A DNA stretch of 43,586 nucleotides from Reclinomonas americana ATCC 50394 (Eukaryota > Jakobida > Jakobea > Jakobida), in assembly GCA_048213135.1 (NCBI GenBank), contig PS015623.1, forward strand, positions 1 to 43,586, read 5' to 3'. The notes under the pieces were generated by a model, which made no database searches, was not told where the DNA came from, and saw only the letters and a list, made by a program, of their open reading frames with translations. This document shows positions 20,648-32,538 of this stretch, one piece after another; position 1 is the stretch's first letter, and each line of letters begins with the position of its first letter. A program made the position numbers and the translations under genes.

Positions 20648-21231
20648 NNNNNNNNNNNNNNNNNNNNNNNNNNNNNNNNNNNNNNNNNNNNNNNNNNNNN
20701 NNNNNNNNNNNNNNNNNNNNNNNNNNNNNNNNNNNNNNNNNNNNNNNNNNNNNNNNNNNNNNNNNNNNNNNNNNNNNNNNNNNNNNNNNNNNNNNNNNNN
20801 NNNNNNNNNNNNNNNNNNNNNNNNNNNNNNNNNNNNNNNNNNNNNNNNNNNNNNNNNNNNNNNNNNNNNNNNNNNNNNNNNNNNNNNNNNNNNNNNNNNN
20901 NNNNNNNNNNNNNNNNNNNNNNNNNNNNNNNNNNNNNNNNNNNNNNNNNNNNNNNNNNNNNNNNNNNNNNNNNNNNNNNNNNNNNNNNNNNNNNNNNNNN
21001 NNNNNNNNNNNNNNNNNNNNNNNNNNNNNNNNNNNNNNNNNNNNNNNNNNNNNNNNNNNNNNNNNNNNNNNNNNNNNNNNNNNNNNNNNNNNNNNNNNNN
21101 NNNNNNNNNNNNNNNNNNNNNNNNNNNNNNNNNNNNNNNNNNNNNNNNNNNNNNNNNNNNNNNNNNNNNNNNNNNNNNNNNNNNNNNNNNNNNNNNNNNN
21201 NNNNNNNNNNNNNNNNNNNNNNNNNNNNNNN
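20648..21231. other. Assembly gap (584 N)
   Basis: Hides the 3' ends of two convergent genes, the TTM-like gene and NOP14. Confidence 0.99.
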
Positions 21232-21249
21232 AGAGAGAGAGAGAGAGAG
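21232..21249. repeat. (AG)n microsatellite at gap edge
   Basis: An alternating AG run directly abuts the N run; the repeat probably caused the assembly break. Confidence 0.9.
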
Positions 21250-24200
21250 CGAAAGAGAGGGAAAGAACACAATAAGATTCCCACTGCGAAGAGCAGTTTG
21301 ACAGGGTACGACATGTACGCAACACTTCCTCAAATCGCGGATTCAACATGCGAATGCCGACAGGCTTGTGTGCTTGCAGAGTGAGTGGCACGCGACGACC
21401 GCCCACCGCATCCACTGTTGCTTGCACATTCGTCACGAAATCCTCAATCATGCTCTGTACGCATGTACGAACATGAGCAACACGAGAAATACTCTCCACC
21501 CTCCTACAGCATGCGGACACACCTTGGTGGCCGAGGGCGTGCTGACTTGCTCGCCGAAATGTCGCAGCATGGCGAGGAGTGGTGTCATCAACTCGGGCAG
21601 CATGGACGACTGGCGCTGCTGGTGGCAAAACACTTTGAACACCGACAGCAGCACGTGGAACACGCCAAGCCTGCACCCGACGGTCAACAAATCAAACACC
21701 CAAGTGCGACACACGCATTTGCACACATACCGAGTGGAGTTGTCGGGAGAGGCCGTCACCAAGTCACTGCCGTCCAGGTCCCCAGACAAGGAGAACGAAC
21801 GAGCATTTGTCTTTCTCGGTACCGTTGTCACATCTGCATAGAGTAAATATCGCGTCAGCGGTCCACGTGAACGCCGATATCACTCAATCACGAGCGCGCA
21901 CCGACAAGATCCGTCATCGAGCCAGGAGCCACGGCCTCGGTGATGGAGTATGCCACCGATGGACGGGGCTTCCGCAGTGCTGCTGCCAGCGTGCTCGACA
22001 AGAACGAATACACCTCCGGGGCATAGCGCTCCGACACGACAGTGTACTGTGCATGCAAGTGGTGAGACTCCACAGCATGTGTGAGAGGAAGAATACCGTA
22101 GCAGACCTGCAGGAAGACTTGAACGAGAGCGAGTCCGCGGAGTACATCGCGCACACTGCGCACCGGCGACTGCGCCAAAATCTGGCCCATCAGCAACTGC
22201 GCCGGCGTGCCGACTGGGTGCCGGTAGTCGAGTACGGAGAAGAGCGAGCCAATCAGCTGGAACCAGCAAATGTCACCAAACGAGCACCACGCGTCTCCCG
22301 TTCGCAACCGCTCTGTGAATTCCTCGTACAGAACGTGCAACTGTCTGCGTGCGCGCTTCAGCGCCATATTCGGATGCATCACGCACAACTGGTACATCAG
22401 TGAGGTGAAGTGGTTGAGCTCGGCTGGCGTCGCGCGCACGGCTTTCGTGTCCTCCTCGTCAAAGTAGAACAATGCATTGGCGTGGTAGCGGAACAGCACG
22501 CTGAGCAGTTTGCACAGTCGATCCTTGTTGCCGACGGCCAGTGAGGGATGCGTGCATTTCATGATGCGATCCAGGATCTGCGCACAAGCGACGAGTTGAG
22601 TGCCGCAGTACAAGAGAGAGTGCATAGGGAAGAGAGACAGACACACACCAACACACGCTGCGCTGGCGTCCTCCCGTCCATCAACTCGGCCATTGCTTCC
22701 ACATCCTGTGGTGCCGGTATCACAAACGGAATATCGTCGTCTGCCGACGGCGCCCCTGTTGCTGCACCTGCCGCCTTCTTCTTGTTCTTCTTTGTGGTCG
22801 CCGCCGTGTCATTCTCTTCAGCGGCTTTCTTCTCACGCCGACGTCTCCTCTTGGCATCATCATCCTCGTCCTCATCCTCCTCGTCCTTGTCACTGGCGTC
22901 CGAGTCTGCGTCGTCGTCGTCGTCAAATGCCTTGGACCCATCGTGAAACTCCACCTCCTCATCTTCGTCCTCCGCATCCTCCTCGGTGCCGCCTCCGGTC
23001 TTGCGGAGCTGCTCTTGCTTCTTCTTCTCGCGCTTCAGTTGGCGCTGCTCGCGCTTCAGACGCTTGCGTTCCTTGCGGTCCAGCTTGGCAGCCGCTGGCG
23101 CCAGAGTGCCATCGGCACCAAAGCCATCCTCATCGTCGTCCGAGTGCGCGTCAGCCGATGGACGCGCCGACGACGACTTGCGCAAGTCACTGGCCGTCAC
23201 TGAAGAGGGGAAACAAAGGAGAGAGTGAGTGCGGGAATGCGGAGAATTCTGTGCTAATAACACGCACCAACAAGGTTGCCGGGTACGGCACGCAAGTCGT
23301 CATGGTCGTCGCCAGTGTTCGCTGCAGCGGCGCCGCCGCCCGAGCCGGACGCCATGCGTCGACGGCGTCCCGCCTCGAGCTGCTCCAAGCGCGCAACCTC
23401 CTCTGCCGCCAGCTCGTCCTCTGTCTTGACACGATTCGCCGCCTGCGCCTTCTCCTCGCGCTGCACGTCCTCGCTCAGCAACTTGGTCAGCTGGTCGAAC
23501 GCGTCGTACTCGTCCAGTTCCTCCTCGTCCACCACCTTCTTGCCCTTGAGCTTGCTCGTCTTGGCTGCAGCCTGCGAGTCGTTGAGCGGAACATCATTCG
23601 CACCGGTGCCTGCCGTATCCTTCTTCTTCTTCGGAATCATCGACGGTGCAAGCAGCTTGCGAATGTCGTTGAACTGCGCATCGAGATCCATGATGGAGTC
23701 CTCTCTCGCGGCACGCTCTGTGCCACACAGAATACACACGCACGCAATCAGACTCGTGCGTGCGCGTCCGTGTATGTGTGCGGCGAAAAACAAGAGCACC
23801 AACCTTTGCGACGCTCGCCGCGATACATCTTGCTCTTGGCGACAATCTCCGCGTACACCTCCGCCTTGGTCTTTTTCCGTGCCGGTTGGTCGTCGTCCCC
23901 GCTGCTTGTGCCACTGCCCTCACCGCTGTCGCCCTCACGCGGTCGCTTCCGACGCTCACCACCACCACCGAAATGATGCTCGTCGACAATACGCTCGTCA
24001 ATAGCGCCTGCACTGGCATCGCTGTCGTCGTCGTCCGAGTCGCGAATGTCGATGCGATCGAGACTGCGCACCGGCTTGCCACCGTGCGTCATGGTGAAGA
24101 AGCTGCTCGATCCTCCAAGAGCTGCAGAAGAGAGTTAGCAGGGGGAGGTATGGAGAGAGAGACGGGGATAGGTGAAGCCGCAACTGCTAGGTCCGCCATC

Positions 24201-25053
24201 GGCATCGTCCGAGTCGTCATCGTCCACGGCAAAGGCGGCAGCCTTGCGTGCCTGTCGCGTACGCTCGCGCTGCAGGCGGCGAAGCATCTTGTCTTCTTCA
24301 GACATGTTGCGATTGCGCTCGCCAATGCGACGATCGACAAACGCGTTGGCGGAGCCCCTGTGGTTGGCGAAGAGTGAGGAAGTGGGAAAGGGCGATGGGT
24401 GGGGAGGAGTGAGAAAGCGTGGGGAAGTGTGAGGAAGTGAGATAAAGAGAGTGCAAGTGAGAAAGTGTGTGGAAGAGTGTGAGAAAGTGTGTGAGAGAGT
24501 GTGGAAGTGTGTGTAAGTGTGTGAAAGTGTGTGAAAGTGTGTGGAAGTGTGTGGAACTGTGTGGAAGTGTGTGGAAGTGTGAGAAAGAGTGTGGAAGTGT
24601 GTGAGAGTGCGTGCAAGTGACTGCTTCACTGCATCGATGTCAGTATGTCTCCTCTCTCTTCCGTCTGTCTCCCTCCTATCCCACTCTCCCTCCCTCTCCC
24701 TCTCTCTCCGACGCAACATGTGCTTCAGTTCGACGGCGAGCGTCTTGCGTCGGATCTCGTTGCCGCGATCCCTCCGCTGCGCCACATTCAGCGGCTGTTG
24801 AGTCACCGGATCCACAGGCAAGCCGCGAGTCTGTCCCACCGCGGGAAAGTTGCGACGAGACACCACACGATCAAAGGCGGTGCCTGCACGGGCAAAAGAG
24901 TTGCGCGTGTTATGTGCACATGCACATCACCAAGTGGAGGACATGGCCACACAACGCACCTTGTGGCTGGGTCTTGGTGGAGGCTGTGCCACCGCCAGAG
25001 GAGCGGCGATCCACCACTTTGGCCAGCTTGGCTCGTTGTGTGCTCCTGCCCAT
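21232..25053 (-). CDS. NOP14: NOP14-like nucleolar protein (3' end in gap)
   Basis: NOP14 is a component of the small-subunit processome needed for 18S rRNA maturation in the nucleolus. The start is ATG 25051-25053 (MGRSTQRAKLAK). Conserved family order is seen: FDRVVSRRNFPAVGQTRGLP, then after a 360-nt intron GSANAFVDRRIGERNRNMSE and EDKMLRRLQRERTRQ, acidic and Lys-rich linkers (24000-22700), a DLDAQFNDIRKLL exon, FDQLTKLLSEDVQREEKAQA and DDDIPFVIPAPQDVEAMAEL. A helical C-terminal domain follows (about 22560-21330) with LCKLLSVLFRYHANAL and LTLQAHKPVGIRMLNPRFEE, the latter close to the conserved LQ.HKP motif. Introns starting at 24717, 24184 and 21323 have GTTGCG donors. The expected basic C-terminal tail lies in the gap. 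Length so far fits the family. Confidence 0.9.
24422..24622. repeat. GTGTGGAA-type minisatellite in NOP14 intron
   Basis: Imperfect tandem units of about 10-12 nt (GTGTGTGGAAGT / GTGAGAAAGT variants) fill most of the 24358-24717 intron. A pure CT-rich stretch (about 24646-24710) follows on the + strand. It is the longest intron found in the window and is clearly expanded by repeats. Confidence 0.85.
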
Positions 25054-25311
25054 CTGCGAGAGTGTGTGATGTGACTGACTTCACGTGTCCTGTCGACATA
25101 GTTGTGTGGGTGTGAGTGATGGCTTGTGCGTAAGCAGCTCAGGAATCGGTAGTGTACTGCTCAACTGTGTCTTTGTCGGTGATGAAACAAAAATGAGTTC
25201 GACGTCGCACTCTCGACATCGACGTCGCGACAAGATTGCTTTAAAAGACGGACTATGCATTCATTATGTCAAAAAGTGGCGCTTTCAGAGCAAGCGCATG
25301 CGGTGCTCTTG
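25054..25311. other. Intergenic region upstream of NOP14
   Basis: About 260 bp between the NOP14 start and the stop of the small Cys-rich gene. No gene, repeat or regulatory motif was recognised. Confidence 0.4.
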
Positions 25312-25524
25312 TCACCGGCCACGACCGCGGCCACCGCCACCAGGGCCAATGTTCACGTTGATGTTGGTGGAGCCATTGGAGATGTTTCGGCTGACGGCGT
25401 TCACCAGAGGCCGGACGACGTTGACATTAGCCGAGCGGGCGGCGTTGCAGAGCTGTCGGCCGCACGAGTTGCCAGGCGCGGAGGTCGTGTTCGCTCGACC
25501 GCAATACGGGCAGCTGTAGTTCAT
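25312..25524 (-). CDS. Small Cys-rich protein with RG-rich tail
   Basis: An intronless 70-residue frame from ATG 25524. It opens with YSCPYCGRANTT, followed by a second Cys pair spaced by four residues (SCGRQLCN), a possible zinc-ribbon or zinc-finger-like node. The rest is Asn/Val-rich and ends in a Gly-Arg tail (GGGGRGRGR) typical of RNA-binding or methylated proteins. I do not recognise the family. The Cys spacing is looser than in canonical C4 fingers, and two of the expected ligands may be missing. It lies between NOP14 and the large unknown gene, all on the minus strand. Confidence 0.5.
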   Translation of the reverse strand: MNYSCPYCGRANTTSAPGNSCGRQLCNAARSANVNVVRPLVNAVSRNISNGSTNINVNIGPGGGGRGRGR

Positions 25525-25756
25525 GGTGGTTGTTGGAGTTGTTGAGGGCCTTGTTGAGATGAGATTGTCTGCTCTCCAGCAAAGGTAGAAACTTGTTGTC
25601 TGGCCGCCAGATCCGCCACGTCTTCTTTTATGGCCCACCAGTGAGCCGGCTGACAGGTTTTTTTTGCAACAAAAACCGAACCCGACAGCAGCCTCATTTA
25701 GCACTTTGTGTACATTCAGCACCGAATTCAGCAGACAGTGTGTCCACGGAGGGGTG

Positions 25757-28700
25757 TCACCGTGGATCAGAGGCCAGCAGGAACACCATGGCATCTTCCG
25801 AGTTTCCAGAAGTGTTCTGCAGCAGCGACATCGATGAAAAAACTCGTCAGTGAAAAAAATCCTGTCAAGCAAAAACAAAAGCAAGCGAGTCGCTCACCGC
25901 CAGCGTCAGCGTGTCCATCGGGTGGATCTTCCACGGCAATAGGTAATCCTTCAACATGGAACACATGACATTGCACCGCCGCAAGGTAACGCACACCGAG
26001 ATGGTCGGTGGGGTGTCCTGAGGGAAATAAAGAAGGATGAGCGATTTATCTTTCGGNNNNNNNNNNNNNNNNNNNNNNNNNNNNNNNNNNNNNNNNNNNN
26101 NNNNNNNNNNNNNNNNNNNNNNNNNNNNNNNNNNNNNNNNNNNNNNNNNNNNNNNNNNNNNNNNNNNNNNNNNNNNNNNNNNNNNNNNNNNNNNNNNNNN
26201 NNNNNNNNNNNNNNNNNNNNNNNNNNNNNNNNNNNNNNNNNNNNNNNNNNNNNNNNNNNNNNNNNNNNNNNNNNNNNNNNNNNNNNNNNNNNNNNNNNNN
26301 NNNNNNNNNNNNNNNNNNNNNNNNNNNNNNNNNNNNNNNNNNNNNNNNNNNNNNNNNNNNNNNNNNNNNNNNNNNNNNNNNNNNNNNNNNNNNNNNNNNN
26401 NNNNNNNNNNNNNNNNNNNNNNNNNNNNNNNNNNNNNNNNNNNNNNNNNNNNNNNNNNNNNNNNNNNNNNNNNNNNNNNNNNNNNNNNNNNNNNNNNNNN
26501 NNNNNNNNNNNNNNNNNNNNNNNNNNNNNNNNNNNNNNNNNNNNNNNNNNNNNNNNNNNNNNNNNNNNNNNNNNNNNNNNNNNNNNNNNNNNNNNNNNNN
26601 NNNNNNNNNNNNNNNNNNNNNNNNNNNNNNNNNNNNNNNNNNNNNNNNNNNNNNNNNNNNNNNNNNNNNNNNNNNNNNNNNNNNNNNNNNNNNNNNNNNN
26701 NNNNNNNNNNNNNNNNNNNNNNNNNNNNNNNNNNNNNNNNNNNNNNNNNNNNNNNNNNNNNNNNNNNNNNNNNNNNNNNNNNNNNNNNNNNNNNNNNNNN
26801 NNNNNNNNNNNNNNNNNNNNNNNNNNNNNNNNNAACCGCATACACACAGAAGCAACGCAACTGGCATCAACCACAGCTGCTGCAGTCCATTCAGCTCAAA
26901 CATGGCCTCGTATGTGCGCTGTGATGCCAGCTGATCCAAGTCCACTGTGACAGAGGCCTCGCCCACCGACTTGTCCTGCGTGGGATGCGAGTGAGCTCCA
27001 GATTCCCTGCAGCGATGACACAGTGGAAAATCAAACCAACCGTTCGGCGAATGGTGACCGTGAGGCTCTCCAGCTCCTCGAACAGCATCGGCAGGAACGA
27101 CTCGTGGCATACGATAAAGTACTGATCATTGCTTTCGACAATCAGCGGGCCGGGCATGTACAGAGAGCACTGTAGCGGGTGGGAAACACACAAGTAAGCA
27201 ACAGATAGCAGCAACAGGGAGGGGGCTGTGAACAGACGCAACACTGTGTGCCATGCGCGGCCACTCGGCCAGCTTGTACGCCACCTCCCATGTGCTGTCG
27301 AGCTCAATCTTCATGCCGTGCAGCGAGTTGATCTGCGCACCAATGACACTTCAGTTCGGCATGCCCACATGACACGCGTAAGCACCGACGCTCTCACCTG
27401 CACGCCGATCGAGTACAGTTGGTAGCCCTTCAGCACGTCGGGGCGATGGCGTGCTGTGCGCGCCGTTTCGGTGCCGCGCACCAGACGTGACGGCTGCGGT
27501 TGCTCCTCCGTCTTGGCTGTGTGTGTGTGTGACAATGCACCAGTCAGACAGAGAGTACATTGACAAGGGAACAGCACGTCACGAAACGTTCTGGTCTAGG
27601 AGTGACAATGTTGAACGCCTCACGCAGGTTTTCATCCTCCTGTGGCACTGTTGTGAGCATGCACGCGAAGCCAAGGGTGCGATATGACACACTCGCTGCT
27701 CACCGTCTTTTGCGTTGACTTGGAGCTCTTCCACGCGATTTCTGCAACATCCGCTCACCGTGTCAACACCTCTGCGATCACAATGAAGATGCAACGAAAC
27801 AAACAGAGACGCAACGGCGAGTGGAAGGTCCTGGCCCAAAGCCAGTTCCGATCTCCAGGGAGCGCATCGGTGACAGGGCGCGTGTGATTGACCCTGCAGT
27901 GGGCATGTCAGCACAGAAGAGAGAGAGAGAGAGAAAGGCAAGCACAGGACAAGAGCGACGAAACGTGCAGAGGTGAAGGACGACGGGGAGCGACTGCGAG
28001 CCACGGATCCCGGCCGGGCCGCCGACGCGTTGAGGCAACTGCCAATCGGCAGCGTGGCCTTTTCTCGCAACTCTTCTTTGTCAGGCAGCAAGTCGATCCA
28101 CTGGCACAAGAAAGATGGTGAGTCGCGAGTACACTTTCTCTCGTCAGGAGACAGACGAACCTCGTCAGGAAGCGGCTCGGCATAAAAGTAGTCAATGGGT
28201 GGCAGATAGATTTGACCAAACTGCTCTAGATGCATGTCCGACGTGTCGATCACACTGCTGCAAGAGAACGCAATGGTGCCCTGCATAACGCGGTGAGTAA
28301 CGAATCGCTAGAGGGGCTGTGGAAGGGTGACGACAAGGGCACCTTGAGAGTGGCCATGTCAAACAAATCCGACGATAATATCTGCTGGTAGTCCAGCTTG
28401 TCGAGCAGTCCGCTGACAAACTGGCCAAGCGAGAGAGCCACACGGCCGACCACTTCACCATTGGCCGTCTCCAGCGTCACAGGAATATCCTGCAGCGATA
28501 GAGAGTGAGCGGTCTCTCACCACTTTTGCACAACAGAGGCGACAGAACACTACGAACCCTCTGATCACGCAAGAACTGCACAAAGTCCTGGTGACTGTTG
28601 ACGAAAAAGTGATACACGCGGAGCTTGCCCACCGGCACAATCTTGCGATCGCGCACCGGTCCGTCGGACGGTGTCAACACTGACCATAAACACAACCGTG

Positions 28701-31511
28701 CACGTGAGAAGGAGTCGTTTAAGCGCGAATGCCGCGCGATTGAGGAGGGAGACGCAACATGAGTCCGAAGCGCTGTGGCGAGGCGGCATCGGCAGCGTTC
28801 CGCCAATGTCTTCGACACTGTGGGGCGGGGAGGCAATTTTGAGACACACGCATGGAGAAAGGAAGTGGCGGCGCGAACTCGACGTACCACTCGCGCAAGC
28901 TGACTTTGAAGGGCGAGTTCAGTGCGTGCACATTCAACGAGAACTCGGTCTCATCAATCGCAGCCGACACGCCGCGCAGCTCAAACAGCACCACCACCAT
29001 GCGGTACAGGATGAGCTTGGAGGGGCGGCGACGATCTTCGAGAGTGAGTGCATTCTTGGTGTCCGCTGCGACGATGGTCACCAACGTGAGCGAGCGAGGT
29101 GACAGCTGTGCGCACAGAGCGAGGCAACAATGGTACGAAACCTCTTCTCGTCGACTTGGAGCCACGCTCACGCAGCACAAAAGTGTCGCTCTTGTTCTCG
29201 ATGACCGCCTGTGCCGACACGGGCACACCAATGGCACGAGCAAACTGCACCTCCAGCTCCGCCAGCCGCTCCTCAACCTTGTACACATCATAACTGCGCA
29301 CAGCTCGTCGTCGTCAGCACAGGCCTTCACACACACACACAGTAGCAGGGCGGCGAGTTACGCAACCAATTCTTGCACACGTGGCACAGCTGGTACCAGG
29401 CGGCCAAATCGCTCGTGGACTGGAACTCCGGACGATCGAACCAGTCCATGACCACACCTCGTCGCTGCAAAAGTGTGCACCGCGTAAGACAACCGACGGA
29501 CGTGGGAGAGGGGGAATCAAGGAATCACACACCGTCAGATGCGACTCAGTGTCGAAAATCATCTTCAGTGTCATCGAGTACTGCAAATCGCCAGGTGGAT
29601 AGTGTGCCAGACACGACTTGCACGGCACAAGCTTCTCAGCGTGTAGTCCCGCCGAATCATCCTGCGCATCGATGCGTGTAAGAGAGAGATGCACCAGAGC
29701 CGCAGACACTGCGCATGTGAGACGCACGGTTTCGCGAGCCTGCGAGAAGCCGCCGGTTCCGAGCAGGGCGGCAAGAGGGTCACTGGTCGACAGCATGCCA
29801 GTGTTGCTGCCCATGGAGCGCGCAGCCTGCATAATGACGTCTTGTGCCTTGGCCGGCGGCAACTTGGTGTTCACCTTTGGCCTCTTCAGCTTCTCCGGCA
29901 ACTTGACCGTCTCCACAGCCTTGACTTGCAGGAACCACCACGTGCCGTCCATGTCTGCAAAGCGATGGTGAGTTTCCCCTGAGGGAAGAAAGAGAAAGAA
30001 GTATTTGCACGCACCACGACAGAAATCACACGCAAGGCGCGTCACTTGCTGGCCCTTGATGCAGCGATTAATCTGCTGCGCCACCTCTGCGGTCATGGCG
30101 GAGGCCTCGTCCAACGAACCGCCAGTCACGCGGAAAATCGTGATGCTGCCGGGCACATCCACGGTGGTAGTGTAGCGCTTGCGAAGATCCTTCTCCTCGG
30201 CAAAGTCGAACTTCATCTGCGCACGATGGTGTGGTGAGCATCAATCGACACCGCCCAGAGCGTCAGTCGAAAACACACGCAACTCGATTGGTGATGCACC
30301 ACCCGAATGGTGCACGATCGGTGCTCCAGTCGATGCGTGTGATGCACGCCTTGGGGCCGCGTGGCCTCACGTACCGCTGAATCACATACTGTCCCGACGG
30401 CGCATTCTCCATTGTGTTCTTCAGCTCACGCGCACTGAGCAAGGACAACTCGTTGCCGGCACCAGCCGCAAACCCAGGCTGCAGCACAGAGAGGAGCGAG
30501 TTAGCGCAAGCCTCGAGGCTACACATGCACTGCGTGAGACACCCAACTCGTTTGATGACGGCCACGATCGACTCGTCGGTGATGTCGGGACCAATGCAGA
30601 TCTTCTTGACAATCGAGTCGGCGGTGACGTTGTCCACTCTGCGCACGCACGTGTAAGACAGAGTGTCCATGCGTGCGTGTCTCCACAGTGACTCACCGAT
30701 AGAGGAACCCATCTCGCCCCGTAAAAAACCACACGGGCGTCTCCTCCACGCCAAACACAATCGTGTCGGGAACACGCACTCGGATCAACCCGCGCGACAC
30801 GGAGTTATTGCCCTCGAGCTCTCCACGCGGTCGCGGCACCAACGCCGCCATCAACATTACACCAGTCAGCGGGCACAGTGACTCAGTCGCCATGGCCTAC
30901 ACATGAGAAGCATGTGAGAGACGGTGTGTGCGAGTAACACGAGGAAAAGAGCAAAATAACATACCACAAAGGTGGCAGCGTCGAGCAGCGCCTGCTGCTT
31001 CTTCTTCTCCACCTGCGCAGAGAACTTCTTGCGTGCATTGATGCGCTCCAGCTCACTGCAACACACACTCGCGCATGAGTCAAACACCCCTCTCACTCAC
31101 ACTCACTCGTGTTGACGCAACACAGCCTCGATCTTCTTGTAAATGTCGCCCTCCAGCTCGTCCTTGGCGTGTGCGTCGCCTGTCGCTTGCCCAATCTGCG
31201 AGTGCCAGAGTGTGAGTCAGACAGTCAGTGCGTGTGTGTCAGTCACACACGCAGGCACTGACCGGCACTGAGTGGAGGCCAATGACTCCATCGACCTTCT
31301 CATACTTGGTGGCAGCAGCTCCGCGGCCGGCGGAGAGAGAGCGCGGAGCTGGTCCGCGTCGCTCGGCACTGCTGCTGCGACCTGAAGAATACACAAGACA
31401 AGAGAAAGAGAGGAGAAGTGAGCATGCGTGTGCAGAGAGAGGGAGGAGAGAGAGGCGTGTGGTTGGTGCTGCGTGGCGCGCACCTGCACTGCCGCTGCGA
31501 GGTCCGCTCAT
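25757..31511 (-). CDS. Large unrecognised multi-exon protein
   Basis: At least 20 short exons on the minus strand, from ATG 31511 (MSGPRSGSAG) to TGA 25757-25759. The N-terminus is Ser/Arg-rich, then KYEKVDGVIGLHSVP, and a charged helix from ELERINARKKFSAQVEKKKQ. A folded-looking segment follows (GLIRVRVPDTIVFGVEETPV, about 30780), VIQRYVRPRGPKACITRIDW (about 30350), VPGSITIFRVTGGSLDEASA and DMDGTWWFLQVKAVE (about 29930). Then come a Cys-containing stretch (KLVPCKSCLAHYPPGD, about 29600), DWFDRPEFQS and beta-rich parts resembling C2-like folds (SKLILYRMVVVLFELRG, about 29000; VGRVALSLGQFVSGLLDKLD, about 28430). Introns starting at 29366, 28758, 27815 and 27242 have GTTGCG donors. A 777-N gap lies inside. 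The layout suggests a large structural or ciliary-type protein, but this is a guess; no family is assigned. Confidence 0.6.
26057..26833. other. Assembly gap (777 N) inside the large unknown gene
   Basis: Removes part of the C-terminal third of the large minus-strand gene. Coding sequence is seen on both sides (about 25945-25990 and 26870-26970). Confidence 0.99.
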
Positions 31512-32538
31512 CGTTTGGCGACTTTGTGATTTTTTGGGACAACACAACGGCTTCAATGGTCTACAGAAACGCGGATTACAGAAGCCGTTTCTTCAACGGA
31601 GAAATGCAATCAACAACTGAAGACTGTGGGTAGTGTCAGTGTGTCACGTGCGATGCTCGCCATCGTGATGCAGTGCTGGAGACGGAGATGCATCGCACAG
31701 GAAGAATGTCCGGGTGTCTAAATTTGGAATGTTTACAGAATCGCAGCTAATGTGAAGAAAGGGTGAACCGAAAGATTGTATCGGTGTTTACATGTGGTGA
31801 ATGAAGTGTTTTGTTGCGTTGTGAAGTTGTTGCTGGCCGATGCGTACAACAACTTTACTAATCCAAACAGCAACACAGCTGCATGATGATCACATCTTAA
31901 TGCACCTCTCTGCGGTGCGCGAAGCTTACTGTTACTCACGCAAAGCTACCGCAGTGTGCACGTGTCGGATTCGTGAAATTTCTTCCGTGGCGATCAGTCA
32001 CCAACAAACGGGGGCTTTTCACTTGCTTTGCTTACAATCAAAAGACCGAAGGCAGATCAGAGCACAGGCAAAAGGGAAACACACCCAAAGAGGTATGAAC
32101 TATCACCAGTAGAGTCCGCTGTAAACAAGAAGACCGAAGATGTAGGAGAAAATCACGTGAAATCTTACTTACAATGTCCGCTTTCAAAAATGCATGGACC
32201 CATTTCCGAAAACTGGGTCGCCAACTTAACATCGGCAACGTATCTGCTCACCGCCACAATCACTCCACTGTGTACCGCACAAGATGCGCTTTTAACTGTC
32301 CAGTGAAGAAGAGCACCACCGCGTATACAGTGGGTTTATTGCTCGCGCGCATGCGCGCGCGCGAACAGCGGCGCACTGGAGCGCACCGACTGTTCACTCA
32401 CGTGCGAGAGAGCACACACCATCCCACTCGCCAGGTGAGATGTGCTGACCTCTCCTCACTGCTCTATGTTCACATACTCATGTGGCACACATGTACAGAC
32501 ACATTGCAATCAAACTCGAACACGAGACATCGTGCATC
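31512..32538. other. Intergenic region between divergent large gene and P2C ATPase
   Basis: About 1.03 kb, the longest gene-free stretch in the window, with visibly higher A+T at 31700-32330 than the coding flanks. It presumably holds the promoters of both divergent genes and possibly untranslated exons. Only short open frames are seen, none with gene-like splice structure. The alternating CG tract at 32344-32363 is the one striking sequence. Confidence 0.5.
32344..32363. repeat. Alternating purine-pyrimidine (CG)n tract with ATG-containing palindrome
   Basis: A 20-nt alternating CG/CA run with a palindromic core (CGCGCATGCGCG) about 180 bp upstream of the ATPase start. Such runs favour left-handed Z-DNA; a regulatory role here is inference only. 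Confidence 0.6.

Noticed and set aside
22600-24004. Plus-strand frames of 458 and 242 codons opposite NOP14
   Set aside because: Antisense of acidic and Lys-rich NOP14 linkers; NOP14 motifs and splice phases support only the minus strand.
27740-27800. 13-nt microexon followed by a 17-nt intron in the large unknown gene
   Set aside because: A single intron from the GTTGCG donor at 27815 to the acceptor just before AAATCGCGTGG explains the sequence without an implausibly short intron.
29430-29460. tRNA-like GGTTCGA on the minus strand
   Set aside because: It lies within a coding exon (DWFDRPEF) and no cloverleaf flanks it; no other tRNA B-box context was found.
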